Below are positions 1 to 9,928 of a stretch of DNA of 64,000 bases, piece after piece. Source of the DNA: an uncultured SAR116 cluster alpha proteobacterium. Its GTDB lineage: Bacteria > Pseudomonadota > Alphaproteobacteria > Puniceispirillales > Marisalimonadaceae. The notes below the pieces were generated by a model that saw nothing but the letters and a program-made list of their open reading frames with translations, was not told the DNA's origin and made no database searches. The first letter of the stretch is position 1; every line of letters starts with the position of its first letter. The stretch lies in the NCBI GenBank assembly GCA_902593735.1, contig CACJJL010000006.1, positions 1-64,000 on the forward strand. Direction: 5' to 3'. The position numbers and the translations under genes are program-made.

Positions 1-602
1 AGAATATTTTTTTTAAAACAATCACGGTTACTTATTTTATGATACCAACTTTTTAAGTTTAAAAGATTTGGGCGTTCAATAGGTAAAGAAAGGTATCTAT
101 AAGAAGCAGCGCCCATTATAATATCTGACATACCAAATTTATTATTTAAAATATATTCATGATCTTCTAAAAATTTATCAAAAATTTCAAACTTTTTATT
201 TAATAAAATAATATTTTTATCAATCAGTTCTTGATCACGATTTTCTGGTGGATTTCTAACTAATCCCCAAAATATCGGTGTCATATTTAGTTGCAAATCA
301 GTTGTTTGAAATTCCATCCATGACTCAGCAATTGCAATATCTTCGTCTTTAGAACTTTCGTATACATCTGTATATTTTCTATATAAGAATCTCACAATTG
401 CGTTTGATTGCTTAATTATTGATCCATTGTGATCCAAAGTTGGTACAATAAGTTGAGAATTTATTTTTTCATAATTTTCTACGTCAACTTTTCCGAACTT
501 TCCATGTTCATCATGCCATTTAAATTCAAGATTTAATTCGCAAAGAGCCCATGAGACCTTTTGAACGTTTATAGAATTTCTTCTACCATATAACTGTATC
601 AA
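1..602 (-). CDS. glutathione S-transferase family protein (cut by left edge)
   Basis: The minus-strand frame is open from a TTG at 602 to the window edge (200 codons, no stop). The N-terminus begins LIQLYGRRNSINVQKVSW, a thioredoxin-fold GST start in which a Ser/Asn after the first strand would bind glutathione. It continues with the PTLDHNGSIIKQSNAIVRFL segment, where a short loop plus S-N replaces the usual E-S glutathione-binding pair. A helical C-terminal domain follows, ending near NLKSWYHKISNRDCFKK. TTG is chosen because AAGGA lies 7 bases upstream and no in-frame ATG precedes the GST fold. It starts 13 bases after the NIPSNAP stop, so the two genes are probably cotranscribed. Substrate unknown; a detoxification or isomerase role is family inference. 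Confidence 0.8.
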   Translation of the reverse strand, partial: MIQLYGRRNSINVQKVSWALCELNLEFKWHDEHGKFGKVDVENYEKINSQLIVPTLDHNGSIIKQSNAIVRFLYRKYTDVYESSKDEDIAIAESWMEFQTTDLQLNMTPIFWGLVRNPPENRDQELIDKNIILLNKKFEIFDKFLEDHEYILNNKFGMSDIIMGAASYRYLSLPIERPNLLNLKSWYHKISNRDCFKKNI

Positions 603-615
603 AAATTTATCCTTT

Positions 616-993
616 TTATTTCATTACAGATAGGGGAGTGGAGCTTAAGTTCTGAACAAGTATTGAATTTCTATCTACAAGTTTTGCGACTGTTGGAGCA
701 ATATTTTCTAACCACTCTTTGCTTTCATAAACAGCCTTGTAAAGTTTTACTTTTTCATCTTGATTTTCAAATCTTCTAATCCAGACATACGTATTTCCTT
801 TTTGTTCAGAATTCATTACACGTTCACCATTCTCTAAAGCGAATTGGTCTGAACTATCCATCACAAAACTGCCATGTATAACCATACCTTTTTCTATTTG
901 AAAAGGCATTATAGTTTTCTCCATGAACGAAACCCATTCATTCATTTTTCCAGGAGCAATTTGATAAATTCTCAATTCAAAAAAAGCACTCAT
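616..993 (-). CDS. NIPSNAP family protein
   Basis: A 125-residue protein with the NIPSNAP opening FELRIYQIAPGKMNEWVSFM and a later YVWIRRFENQDEK segment, giving one ferredoxin-like alpha/beta barrel half. Bacterial members are small cytosolic proteins of uncertain role, often found beside catabolic enzymes. The ATG at 993 follows AAGAGGTG at a suitable distance. It leads a probable two-gene unit with the GST downstream and is divergent from the FAH-family gene at 1098. No catalytic residues can be assigned from the sequence. Confidence 0.8.
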   Translation of the reverse strand: MSAFFELRIYQIAPGKMNEWVSFMEKTIMPFQIEKGMVIHGSFVMDSSDQFALENGERVMNSEQKGNTYVWIRRFENQDEKVKLYKAVYESKEWLENIAPTVAKLVDRNSILVQNLSSTPLSVMK

Positions 994-1097
994 TACAACA
1001 CCTCTTAAAAGTAGATAAAATTAAACATTATATAATTAAATTTAAATATTCAAATTTTCATTTATATTATCATTAGTGGTTTTTTAAGGAGAGCTTA

Positions 1098-2231
1098 ATG
1101 GATTATTCAAAAGGATGTTTTATTGGACGAATATGGGACAATTCGAAAAATGGACCATGTGTAATTAAAATAAACGATGGATATGTATATGACATTACAT
1201 CTAAAGAGATCCCCACCATAAGAGACTTGCTTGAATTAGAAGATGTAAAAAAATATTTAAATACCATTCAAGGTATAAAATTAATATCAGTTGAAGAGTT
1301 GTTTGAATTAAGCTTTAAAAAAAATTCAGAATATCACCTACTTTCTCCCTGCGATCTTCAAGCAATTAAAGCATGCGGTGTAACATTTGCTAAATCGATG
1401 GTTGAAAGAGTAATTGAAGAAAGGGCAGCAGGTGATCCTAAAAAAGCAGAAAGTTTAAGAAATCATATTGGTGGATTGATTGGTGACAGTCTGCAAAATA
1501 TTATTCCTGGGTCAGAAAAAGCTATTGAAGTTAAAAATGCATTTATTAAAGAAGGTTTATGGTCACAATACTTAGAAGTTGGAATTGGAAAAGATCCTGA
1601 AATTTTTACTAAGGCTCAAATTTTATCATCAGTTGGCTTCGGTGCAGAAGTAGGTCTAAATCCAACTTCAAATTGGAACAATCCCGAACCAGAAATCGTC
1701 TTAGCGGTTAATAGTAAAGGTAAAATTATAGGAACAACACTTGGTAATGATCTTAATTGTAGAGATCTTGAAGGACGTTCAGCTTTGCTTTTGAACACAG
1801 CGAAAGATAATAATGCTTCTTGTTCAATAGGACCTTTTATAAGAGTTTTTGATGAAACCTATTCAATAGACGATATGAAATCAGCACAAATAAAATTAAT
1901 AGTTGAGGGTGAAGATAATTACGTTCTTAATGGATCAAGCTTAATGTCTGAAATAAGTAGAGATCCAGAAGATTTAGTAAGTCAAACTATTGGAAGACAC
2001 CACCAATATCCAGACGGTTTCATGCTTTTTTTAGGAACTTTATTTGCTCCAACAGAGGATAGGGACATTAAAGGAGAAGGTTTTACACATAAAATTGGAG
2101 ATAAAGTAACTATTTCAGAGCCAAATTTGGGCGAGTTAATTAATTTCGTAAATTTATCCACAGCTTGCCCAAAATGGGAGTTTGGCGTATCTTCAATGAT
2201 TAAAAATTTAAGTCAAAGAGGTTTGATATAA
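1098..2231 (+). CDS. fumarylacetoacetate hydrolase (FAH) family protein
   Basis: A 377-residue protein of the long FAH subgroup. The C-terminal half has the family's metal-binding acidic residues, E197 and E199 in NPEPEIVLAVN and D218 in GTTLGNDLNCRDLEGR. The SPCDLQAIKACGVTFAKS segment near residue 85 marks the middle domain. Members cleave, decarboxylate or dehydrate 2-oxo acids; this subgroup includes 2-keto-3-deoxy sugar acid dehydratases, so sugar-acid breakdown is possible. The ATG follows AAGGAGAG at 1087-1094. The CoA-transferase gene starts 20 bases downstream, suggesting a two-gene operon. The exact substrate cannot be read from the sequence. Confidence 0.8.
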   Translation: MDYSKGCFIGRIWDNSKNGPCVIKINDGYVYDITSKEIPTIRDLLELEDVKKYLNTIQGIKLISVEELFELSFKKNSEYHLLSPCDLQAIKACGVTFAKSMVERVIEERAAGDPKKAESLRNHIGGLIGDSLQNIIPGSEKAIEVKNAFIKEGLWSQYLEVGIGKDPEIFTKAQILSSVGFGAEVGLNPTSNWNNPEPEIVLAVNSKGKIIGTTLGNDLNCRDLEGRSALLLNTAKDNNASCSIGPFIRVFDETYSIDDMKSAQIKLIVEGEDNYVLNGSSLMSEISRDPEDLVSQTIGRHHQYPDGFMLFLGTLFAPTEDRDIKGEGFTHKIGDKVTISEPNLGELINFVNLSTACPKWEFGVSSMIKNLSQRGLI

Positions 2232-2251
2232 AATAACTTTAGGAATTCATT

Positions 2252-3379
2252 ATGAAAGAAGCATTAAAAGGATCTTTAGAGGGCATAAAAGTAATAGATT
2301 TTTCAACTCTCTTACCTGGACCTCTTGCAAGTTTGTTCTTAGCAGAAACAGGGGCAGAAGTAATTAAGATTGAAAAACCTGTAGTTGGAGACGAAATAAG
2401 ATTGTCTAATCCTCAATGGGGTGAACAAAGTGTGTCTTTTTCTTTACTTAATAGGGGTAAAAAAAGTTTATCATTAGATTTAAAAGATCCTAAAAATTTT
2501 AAAATTTTGGATCCTATTTTAAAAGAAGCTGACATTATAATTGAACAATTCAGGCCTGGTGTAATGAAAAGACTCGGATTAGATTACGAAAGTGTAAAGA
2601 AAATTAACCGAGATGTAATTTACGTTTCTATCACAGGTTATGGTCAATATGGCCCAAAAAGTCATGTTGCTGGCCACGATCTAAACTACATAGGTAATGC
2701 AGGTCTTCTTAGTATTAGTATGGGTCGAGAAGATAATCCTGTTGTTCCACCAGCGCTTGTAGCTGATATAGCTGGTGGATCTTATCCTGCTGTAATTAAT
2801 ATTTTATTAGCATTAAGAAAAAGGGACTTAAATCAAGAAGGCTCATATATAGATCTATCTATGACAGAAAATCTTTTTCCTTTTATGTTTTGGGGTTTAG
2901 GTTCTGGCTTTGCTCATAATAAATGGCCTGGCAATAGTGATGGAGTTTTATCTGGAGGTTCTCCTAGATATAATATTTACAAAACAAGTGATGCAAGTTA
3001 TGTAGTAGCAGCGCCTCTAGAAGATAGATTTTGGAATAAGTTTTGTGAGGTAATAGAACTACCAAAAAAATTCATCAAAATGGAGAATGATCAAGAAAAA
3101 GTTATTCAAGAAATTAGAAAAATTATTGGACAAAAAGAAAAAAATTACTGGCTTGATGTATTTAACAAAGCAGATTGTTGCTGCTCAATTGTTAAATCAA
3201 TTGAAGAAGCGATCAATGACAACCACTTCAAAGTAAGAAAGGTTTTTGAAAACAAAATCATAAATAATTTAGGTGAAGAAATTCCTGCTCTTCCTATACC
3301 TGTAGATATGCAATTTAGAAAAGACCAAAAAAGAGCTTCTGCTCCGTGTCTTGGAAATATTAATGATCAGTTTTTCTAA
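2252..3379 (+). CDS. CaiB/BaiF (family III) CoA-transferase
   Basis: A 375-residue family III CoA-transferase. The signature opening LEGIKVIDFSTLLPGPLASL is followed by LAETGAEVIKIEKP, RPGVMKRLGLDYE and ITGYGQYGP. D172 in PPALVADIAGG is at the position of the aspartate that forms the acyl-enzyme anhydride in formyl-CoA transferase. It moves CoA between carboxylic acids in the cytosol, probably activating a substrate related to the FAH-family gene 20 bases upstream. The ATG is preceded by AGGAATTC. Racemase-type members (alpha-methylacyl-CoA racemase) share this fold, so transferase versus racemase is not settled. Confidence 0.85.
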   Translation: MKEALKGSLEGIKVIDFSTLLPGPLASLFLAETGAEVIKIEKPVVGDEIRLSNPQWGEQSVSFSLLNRGKKSLSLDLKDPKNFKILDPILKEADIIIEQFRPGVMKRLGLDYESVKKINRDVIYVSITGYGQYGPKSHVAGHDLNYIGNAGLLSISMGREDNPVVPPALVADIAGGSYPAVINILLALRKRDLNQEGSYIDLSMTENLFPFMFWGLGSGFAHNKWPGNSDGVLSGGSPRYNIYKTSDASYVVAAPLEDRFWNKFCEVIELPKKFIKMENDQEKVIQEIRKIIGQKEKNYWLDVFNKADCCCSIVKSIEEAINDNHFKVRKVFENKIINNLGEEIPALPIPVDMQFRKDQKRASAPCLGNINDQFF

Positions 3380-3396
3380 TTTAAAAAATCATTAAC

Positions 3397-3425
3397 TTGA
3401 CGTTATTAATACATGTTGTCAAAAT
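3397..3425 (+). promoter_or_regulatory. candidate sigma-70 promoter of the transaminase gene
   Basis: TTGACG at 3397-3402 is followed after 17 bases by CAAAAT at 3420-3425, upstream of the transaminase start at 3469. The -10 is weak. The element is also bounded by TTGAC and GTCAA, a 5-base inverted repeat. Confidence 0.3.
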
Positions 3426-3468
3426 AGTTCAATAGCCAGTTGTAACATTTAGCTCTAGGAGATTTATA

Positions 3469-4782
3469 ATGAAAAGATTAAATAATTTAGAATCTTACTG
3501 GATGCCATTTACAGCTAATAGGGATTTCAAGAAAGATCCCAGAATGGTTGTTGCAGCTGATGGCATGTATTACAAAAGTGAAACTGGGCAAGATATTCTA
3601 GATAGCGCAGCTGGATTATGGTGTGTTAATGCAGGACATAATAGACCAGAAATAACATCCGCTATTTCTGAGCAAGCAGCAACTTTGGATTTTGCTCCAA
3701 GTTTTCAATATGGTCATCCAAAATCATTTGAACTTGCAAGTCGTGTCGCTGATATATTTCCAAAAGGTTTAGACCACGTCTTTTTTACAAATTCTGGTTC
3801 TGAAGCTGTTGATAGTACTCTTAAAATAGCTTTAGCGTATCATCGTGCTAGAGGTAAAGGAACTAAGACAAGGTTAATTGGTCGCGAAAGAGGTTACCAT
3901 GGTGTTGGATTTGGTGGGATTTCAGTTGGTGGGATGCCAAGAAACAGACAATATTTTGGGTCATTGCTAACGGGTGTAGATCATATATCCCACACATTTC
4001 TTCCAGAAAAGAATAGATTTTCTAAAGGTTCACCTGAACATGGTGATTATTTGGCAGATACATTAGAAGATATTATTGCACTTCATGATGCATCTAATAT
4101 TGCTTCTGTGATTGTAGAGCCTGTAGCAGGTTCTACTGGAGTTTTACCGCCACCGAAAAATTATTTAAAAAGACTTAGAGAAATATGTGACAAACACGAT
4201 ATTTTATTAATTTTTGATGAAGTTATAACAGGTTTTGGTCGCCTTGGAAAAGCAACAGCTTCAGAGTATTTTGGCGTTACTCCTGATATTATTTCGTGTG
4301 CGAAGGCAATCACCAATGGAATTATTCCTATGGGAGCTGCTGTTGTGTCCAAAGAAATATATGATACCATGATGGACGAAGCAGATATGCCTATAGAACT
4401 TTTTCATGGATATACATATTCAGGTCATCCTATTGCATCTGCCGCCGGTCTTGCTGCACTAGATATTTATAGAGATGAGAACTTGTTCAATAAGGCTGGT
4501 AAAACAGCTAAATATTTAGAGAATATTGTTCACCAGCTTAAAAATGATAAAAATGTAATTGATATAAGAAACTTAGGTTTAGTAGCTGCAATAGAAGTTG
4601 CTCCAAGGCCAGGAGCTGTAGGTGCTAGAGGATATGAAGCTATGAAAAAAGCTTGGCATAAGGGTTTAATGCTAAGAGTGACAGGCGATACACTCGCATT
4701 TTCTCCCCCGTTAATCGCAGAAAATCATGATATAGATAAAATTTTTGAAATTGTTCAATCTGTCTTAAAAGAATTAGACTAA
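3469..4782 (+). CDS. class III aminotransferase, omega-amino acid:pyruvate type
   Basis: A 437-residue PLP enzyme. The opening LESYWMPFTANRDFKKDPRM and the length match beta-alanine/omega-amino-acid:pyruvate transaminases. Visible landmarks are FFTNSGSEAVDSTLKIA, the GYHG segment, FDEVITGFGRLG with D250 positioned for the pyridine nitrogen, and SCAKAITNG with Schiff-base lysine K279. It would transfer the terminal amino group of beta-alanine, taurine or a similar amine to pyruvate. The ATG follows AGGAG in the CTAGGAGATTTATA leader. It is convergent with the MBL gene, and the two 3' ends overlap by 9 bases. The precise amine donor is undetermined. Confidence 0.88.
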   Translation: MKRLNNLESYWMPFTANRDFKKDPRMVVAADGMYYKSETGQDILDSAAGLWCVNAGHNRPEITSAISEQAATLDFAPSFQYGHPKSFELASRVADIFPKGLDHVFFTNSGSEAVDSTLKIALAYHRARGKGTKTRLIGRERGYHGVGFGGISVGGMPRNRQYFGSLLTGVDHISHTFLPEKNRFSKGSPEHGDYLADTLEDIIALHDASNIASVIVEPVAGSTGVLPPPKNYLKRLREICDKHDILLIFDEVITGFGRLGKATASEYFGVTPDIISCAKAITNGIIPMGAAVVSKEIYDTMMDEADMPIELFHGYTYSGHPIASAAGLAALDIYRDENLFNKAGKTAKYLENIVHQLKNDKNVIDIRNLGLVAAIEVAPRPGAVGARGYEAMKKAWHKGLMLRVTGDTLAFSPPLIAENHDIDKIFEIVQSVLKELD

Positions 4783-5667
4783 ATTTTTCATGCTATTAAT
4801 TGGCACCTTGATAAAGACATCTCCATTGTCCTCTGCGGGTGGAAGATTTCCAGCTCTCATATTGACTTGAATTGATGGTATTATGAGTTTAGGCATGCTT
4901 AATGTTTTGTCTTTTGCCTCTCTTATTTTAACAAACTCATCTTCTCCAATTGAAGTTTTTACATGAATATTGTTTTTCTTCTGCTCACCCACTGTAGTAA
5001 CCCATTCAACTTTTCTTGATGTAGGTGGATAATCATGGCAAACAAAAATTAAGGTATCGTCTGGGTAGGTCAATATTTTTTGAATCGATCTATAAAGTTC
5101 ACGAGCGTCCCCACCAGGAAAATCAGCTCTAGCGCTACCAAGATCTGGCATAAATAAGGTGTCTCCTACAAAAATAGAATTTCCAATTACATGTGCAGTA
5201 CAAGCTGGTGTATGTCCTGGAGTATTGATTACTTTGCACTTAATATTTCCAATCCTGTATTCATCATTATCTTTAAATAATCTATCAAACTGACTACCAT
5301 CCCTTTGAAATTCAGTTCCAGCATTAAATGTTTTACCAAAAATATTTTGTATATCAGATATTTTTTCAGATATACCAATCTTTCCACCTAGTGTTTTCTG
5401 AATATATGGAGATGCAGACAAATGATCTGCGTGAACGTGTGTTTCAATAAGCCACTCAAGATCTAGTTTCATCTCTTCAATATAAGAAATAATTTTTTCT
5501 GCATTATGATAATCTATAGACCCTGATGAAAAATCAAAATCTAAAACACTATCTATAACAGCACATTTTTTTGATGTTGTGTCATAAACTACATAACTGA
5601 TAGTGGATGTTTCCTCATCAAAAAAACCTTTAATTCTGAAATTTTTATCTAATCTAGTTTCAATCAT
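4774..5667 (-). CDS. MBL-fold protein, persulfide dioxygenase (ETHE1/Blh)-like
   Basis: A 297-residue metallo-beta-lactamase-fold protein. THVHADHL gives H77, H79, D81 and H82; PGHTPACTAHV gives H152; VGDTLFMPD gives D169; VCHDYPP gives H211. The ADFPGGDARELYRSI stretch after the metal aspartate is typical of the ETHE1-like group, which uses a single iron held by two His and one Asp. A role oxidising glutathione persulfide in the cytosol follows from that family; no rhodanese domain is fused. The ATG at 5667 lies 9 bases from the amidase stop, so both minus genes may be cotranscribed. Other glyoxalase-II-like activities are possible. Confidence 0.78.
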   Translation of the reverse strand: MIETRLDKNFRIKGFFDEETSTISYVVYDTTSKKCAVIDSVLDFDFSSGSIDYHNAEKIISYIEEMKLDLEWLIETHVHADHLSASPYIQKTLGGKIGISEKISDIQNIFGKTFNAGTEFQRDGSQFDRLFKDNDEYRIGNIKCKVINTPGHTPACTAHVIGNSIFVGDTLFMPDLGSARADFPGGDARELYRSIQKILTYPDDTLIFVCHDYPPTSRKVEWVTTVGEQKKNNIHVKTSIGEDEFVKIREAKDKTLSMPKLIIPSIQVNMRAGNLPPAEDNGDVFIKVPINSMKNLV

Positions 5668-5676
5668 TTTTAAACC

Positions 5677-7098
5677 TTAAACTATTTGTGGTACAGGTCT
5701 TTTTGTAGCTTCATTTGTAATTAGAATATATTCTAAGCTCTTTGCAATCTCAGACAATTCTATATCTCTTCCCGCTGGAGCAATTAACTGAATACCAAAG
5801 GGCATTTGTTGATGGTCTAATCCACATGGCAATGCCCAAACACAAGGTATGGCCATTGTTGTTGCATAGCTAAGTGATAACCACCTCATATAAGTTGGCA
5901 TTTTCTCTCCATTAATTTCATCAACAAATAATTTTTCATGTGGGTATGGAGAGACTGAAGCAGCTGGACAGATGAGAACATCATGTTCATTAAAAAAATT
6001 ACGAAAATTTTTATAAATTTTTGTTTGCATAACATGTGCCCAAGAAACATCTGAAAGGGAATACTTTAATCCTCTTTCAACGTTATCTACTACGTTTGGT
6101 CCTAATAAGTCTTTTGAATTATCATACTTTTCTTTGTGTGATGCAACATAGTTAAATCCACGTATGACTTCAAAACAATTATGCACATCTAAAAAATTTG
6201 GTTCAGCTTGCTCTGATTTTTTAAAATTACTTTTAAAAGTACTTACCTTATCAAGAAAAGTTGATTTAATATCATTTTCTACTGGAGCACATCCAAGGTC
6301 AGCCGAATATGCCATTTTTATATTTGACAAATCTGCACCTATCAATTCTTGAGGTATTGTAATACTATCAAAACTTGAGAACGGGTCCATTCTATTTAAA
6401 CTTGCTTGAGCTTGAAATAGTAAATAAGTATCTGATACACTTCTACCCATTGGACCTTGGACTGAAAAAGGGTTCAAACCCACGGCAGCTTCCGTTGCTG
6501 GCACAAGACCCGGAGAAGGTCTAAAACCATTAACACCACAAAAACCAGCTGGGGTCCTGAGGCTTCCACCATAATCACTACCATTAGCCAATGGCATCAT
6601 GTTACAGGCTAAAGCTGCAGCGCTCCCACCAGAAGAGCCTGCAGGAGTTTTTGTAATATCAAATGGATTAGAAGTAGCTCCATAAACTAAATTTTTTGTA
6701 TTACCACCTGCGCCAAATTCAGGTGTGTTTGTTTTACAAAAAATTATTGCCCCTTCACTTCTTATATCAGCTACAATAGTGTCGTCATTTTCAGGAATTC
6801 TATTTTCATAGATTCTAGACCCAGATGTCGAGCGAAGATTTTTAACGACATTTAAATCTTTTATGCCAACGGGTAAACCATGTAGCAAACCAAGTTCTGA
6901 TCCGGACATTACATCATCTTCAGCTTCTTTTGCCTGTTTTAGAACATCTGCCTTATCGATTGCTACAACTGCATTTATAGAAGGGTTTAATTTCTCTATT
7001 TGTTCAATACAACTTTTTGCTAGCTCTAATGGTGAAAGTTTTTTGTTTCCAATTAACTTTCTTGCATCGACAGCATCCAGATCACATGGCCTTGTCAT
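5677..7098 (-). CDS. amidase signature family protein
   Basis: A 473-residue amidase. The Ser-cisSer-Lys triad is present: lysine in LPVGIKDLNVV, cis-serine in GSDYGGSLRTPAG and nucleophile serine in TPAGSSGGSAAALA. It hydrolyses a C-N amide bond; the substrate is unknown. The start is placed at the ATG at 7098 because AAAGGGAG lies 5 bases upstream; an in-frame start 10 codons earlier (7128) lacks such a site. It is the first gene of a minus unit with the MBL protein and is divergent from irr, with 134 bases between them. Confidence 0.85.
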   Translation of the reverse strand: MTRPCDLDAVDARKLIGNKKLSPLELAKSCIEQIEKLNPSINAVVAIDKADVLKQAKEAEDDVMSGSELGLLHGLPVGIKDLNVVKNLRSTSGSRIYENRIPENDDTIVADIRSEGAIIFCKTNTPEFGAGGNTKNLVYGATSNPFDITKTPAGSSGGSAAALACNMMPLANGSDYGGSLRTPAGFCGVNGFRPSPGLVPATEAAVGLNPFSVQGPMGRSVSDTYLLFQAQASLNRMDPFSSFDSITIPQELIGADLSNIKMAYSADLGCAPVENDIKSTFLDKVSTFKSNFKKSEQAEPNFLDVHNCFEVIRGFNYVASHKEKYDNSKDLLGPNVVDNVERGLKYSLSDVSWAHVMQTKIYKNFRNFFNEHDVLICPAASVSPYPHEKLFVDEINGEKMPTYMRWLSLSYATTMAIPCVWALPCGLDHQQMPFGIQLIAPAGRDIELSEIAKSLEYILITNEATKRPVPQIV

Positions 7099-7195
7099 AT
7101 TTACTCCCTTTGATATGATGAAGATCACATTTTATTTGGCCTACGTAAAGCATGAATGAATAAATTAACATAATAATATAATAAATTAATTGTTT

Positions 7196-7214
7196 ATTGA
7201 GAATTATTATCAAT
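7196..7214. promoter_or_regulatory. Fur-box-like palindrome upstream of irr
   Basis: The 19-base sequence ATTGAGAATTATTATCAAT is its own reverse complement except for one mismatched pair. Its core TGAGAATTATTATCA differs at one position from the classic Fur-box form TGATAATNATTATCA. It ends 18 bases before the irr start codon, placed to control irr and possibly the divergent amidase. Control of irr by Fur is known in Bradyrhizobium; applying it here is inference. Confidence 0.55.
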
Positions 7215-7232
7215 TAGTGTAATATTTTAATA

Positions 7233-7631
7233 ATGAATAACAAAGAAAAATTAAGAAATGTTGGGCTAAGGCCTACAAAACAAAGAATGATAATTGCAAA
7301 AATTCTTTTAAATGGTGTTAATCGACATTTTACTGCTGAAAATTTACAAAATGAGATTAATTCTTCAGGTAACTCAATGTCGATCGCTACTATCTACAAT
7401 TGTCTCAAAAAATTTAGAAATTGTGGCCTTATTAAACAAGTAGAGTCTTCAAAAGAAACTGCAATTTTTGATACCAATATAAATCAACACCATCATTTTC
7501 TAGATGAAGAGACTGGTGAATTAATTGATATTGAAAATGAAGAAATAAACTTATTTAAGCTTCCAGAAATTCCTAAAGGTTATGTTAATAGCGGTGTTGA
7601 AGTTTTAATTAAGTTAAGGAGACAAATTTAA
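7233..7631 (+). CDS. irr: Irr-type Fur-family iron response regulator
   Basis: A 132-residue Fur-superfamily repressor. The N-terminal winged helix runs from GLRPTKQRMIIAKILL through SIATIYNCLKKFRNCGLIK. The dimerisation domain carries FDTNINQHHHFLDEETGELIDI with the three-histidine run at 86-88. The ending LPEIPKGYVNSGVEVLIKLRR is the form seen in alphaproteobacterial Irr. The CxxC zinc pairs of Fur, Zur and PerR are absent, as in Irr. Irr senses heme to match heme synthesis and iron use. The katG gene downstream, with an Irr-like operator before it, supports this call. No strong ribosome site is visible before the ATG. Confidence 0.82.
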   Translation: MNNKEKLRNVGLRPTKQRMIIAKILLNGVNRHFTAENLQNEINSSGNSMSIATIYNCLKKFRNCGLIKQVESSKETAIFDTNINQHHHFLDEETGELIDIENEEINLFKLPEIPKGYVNSGVEVLIKLRRQI

Positions 7632-7642
7632 ACTTTTTTTAC

Positions 7643-7659
7643 TTTAAAATCGTTCTAAA
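7643..7659. promoter_or_regulatory. iron-control-element-like palindrome before katG
   Basis: TTTAAAATCGTTCTAAA is a 7-3-7 inverted repeat with one mismatched pair. It resembles the Irr-bound iron control element, whose halves read approximately TTTAGAA and TTCTAAA. It lies 4 bases upstream of the katG -35 hexamer, so a bound regulator would contact or flank RNA polymerase. Confidence 0.5.
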
Positions 7660-7663
7660 CTAC

Positions 7664-7692
7664 TTGACATAGACTCTTAGTCTCAATATTTT
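7664..7692 (+). promoter_or_regulatory. sigma-70 promoter of katG
   Basis: A consensus -35 TTGACA (7664-7669) and a -10 TATTTT (7687-7692) are separated by exactly 17 bases. The spacer holds an exact inverted repeat, AGACT (7671-7675) and AGTCT (7679-7683) around CTT, which could be a second operator for a peroxide or iron regulator. Confidence 0.65.
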
Positions 7693-7720
7693 CAATATAA
7701 GAAACTATATATTACAGTAG

Positions 7721-9874
<2,154 letters not shown>

Positions 9875-9894
9875 AATACTAAATCAATAAATAG

Positions 9895-9928
9895 AAAAAA
9901 GCGTTTTAAAATTTAAAACGGTGTTTTT
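9895..9928. terminator. bidirectional terminator between katG and xerC
   Basis: CGTTTTAAA (9902-9910) and TTTAAAACG (9912-9920) form an exact inverted repeat around one base. A T-rich run follows on the plus strand (GTGTTTTT) and, through the AAAAAA at about 9895-9900, another on the minus strand. It sits between two convergent genes and could end both transcripts. The stem is AT-rich, so its strength is uncertain. Confidence 0.55.

Noticed and set aside
7233..7631. Fur, Zur or PerR assignment for the regulator
   Set aside because: The CxxC zinc pairs of those groups are absent while the HHH motif and C-terminal pattern match Irr.
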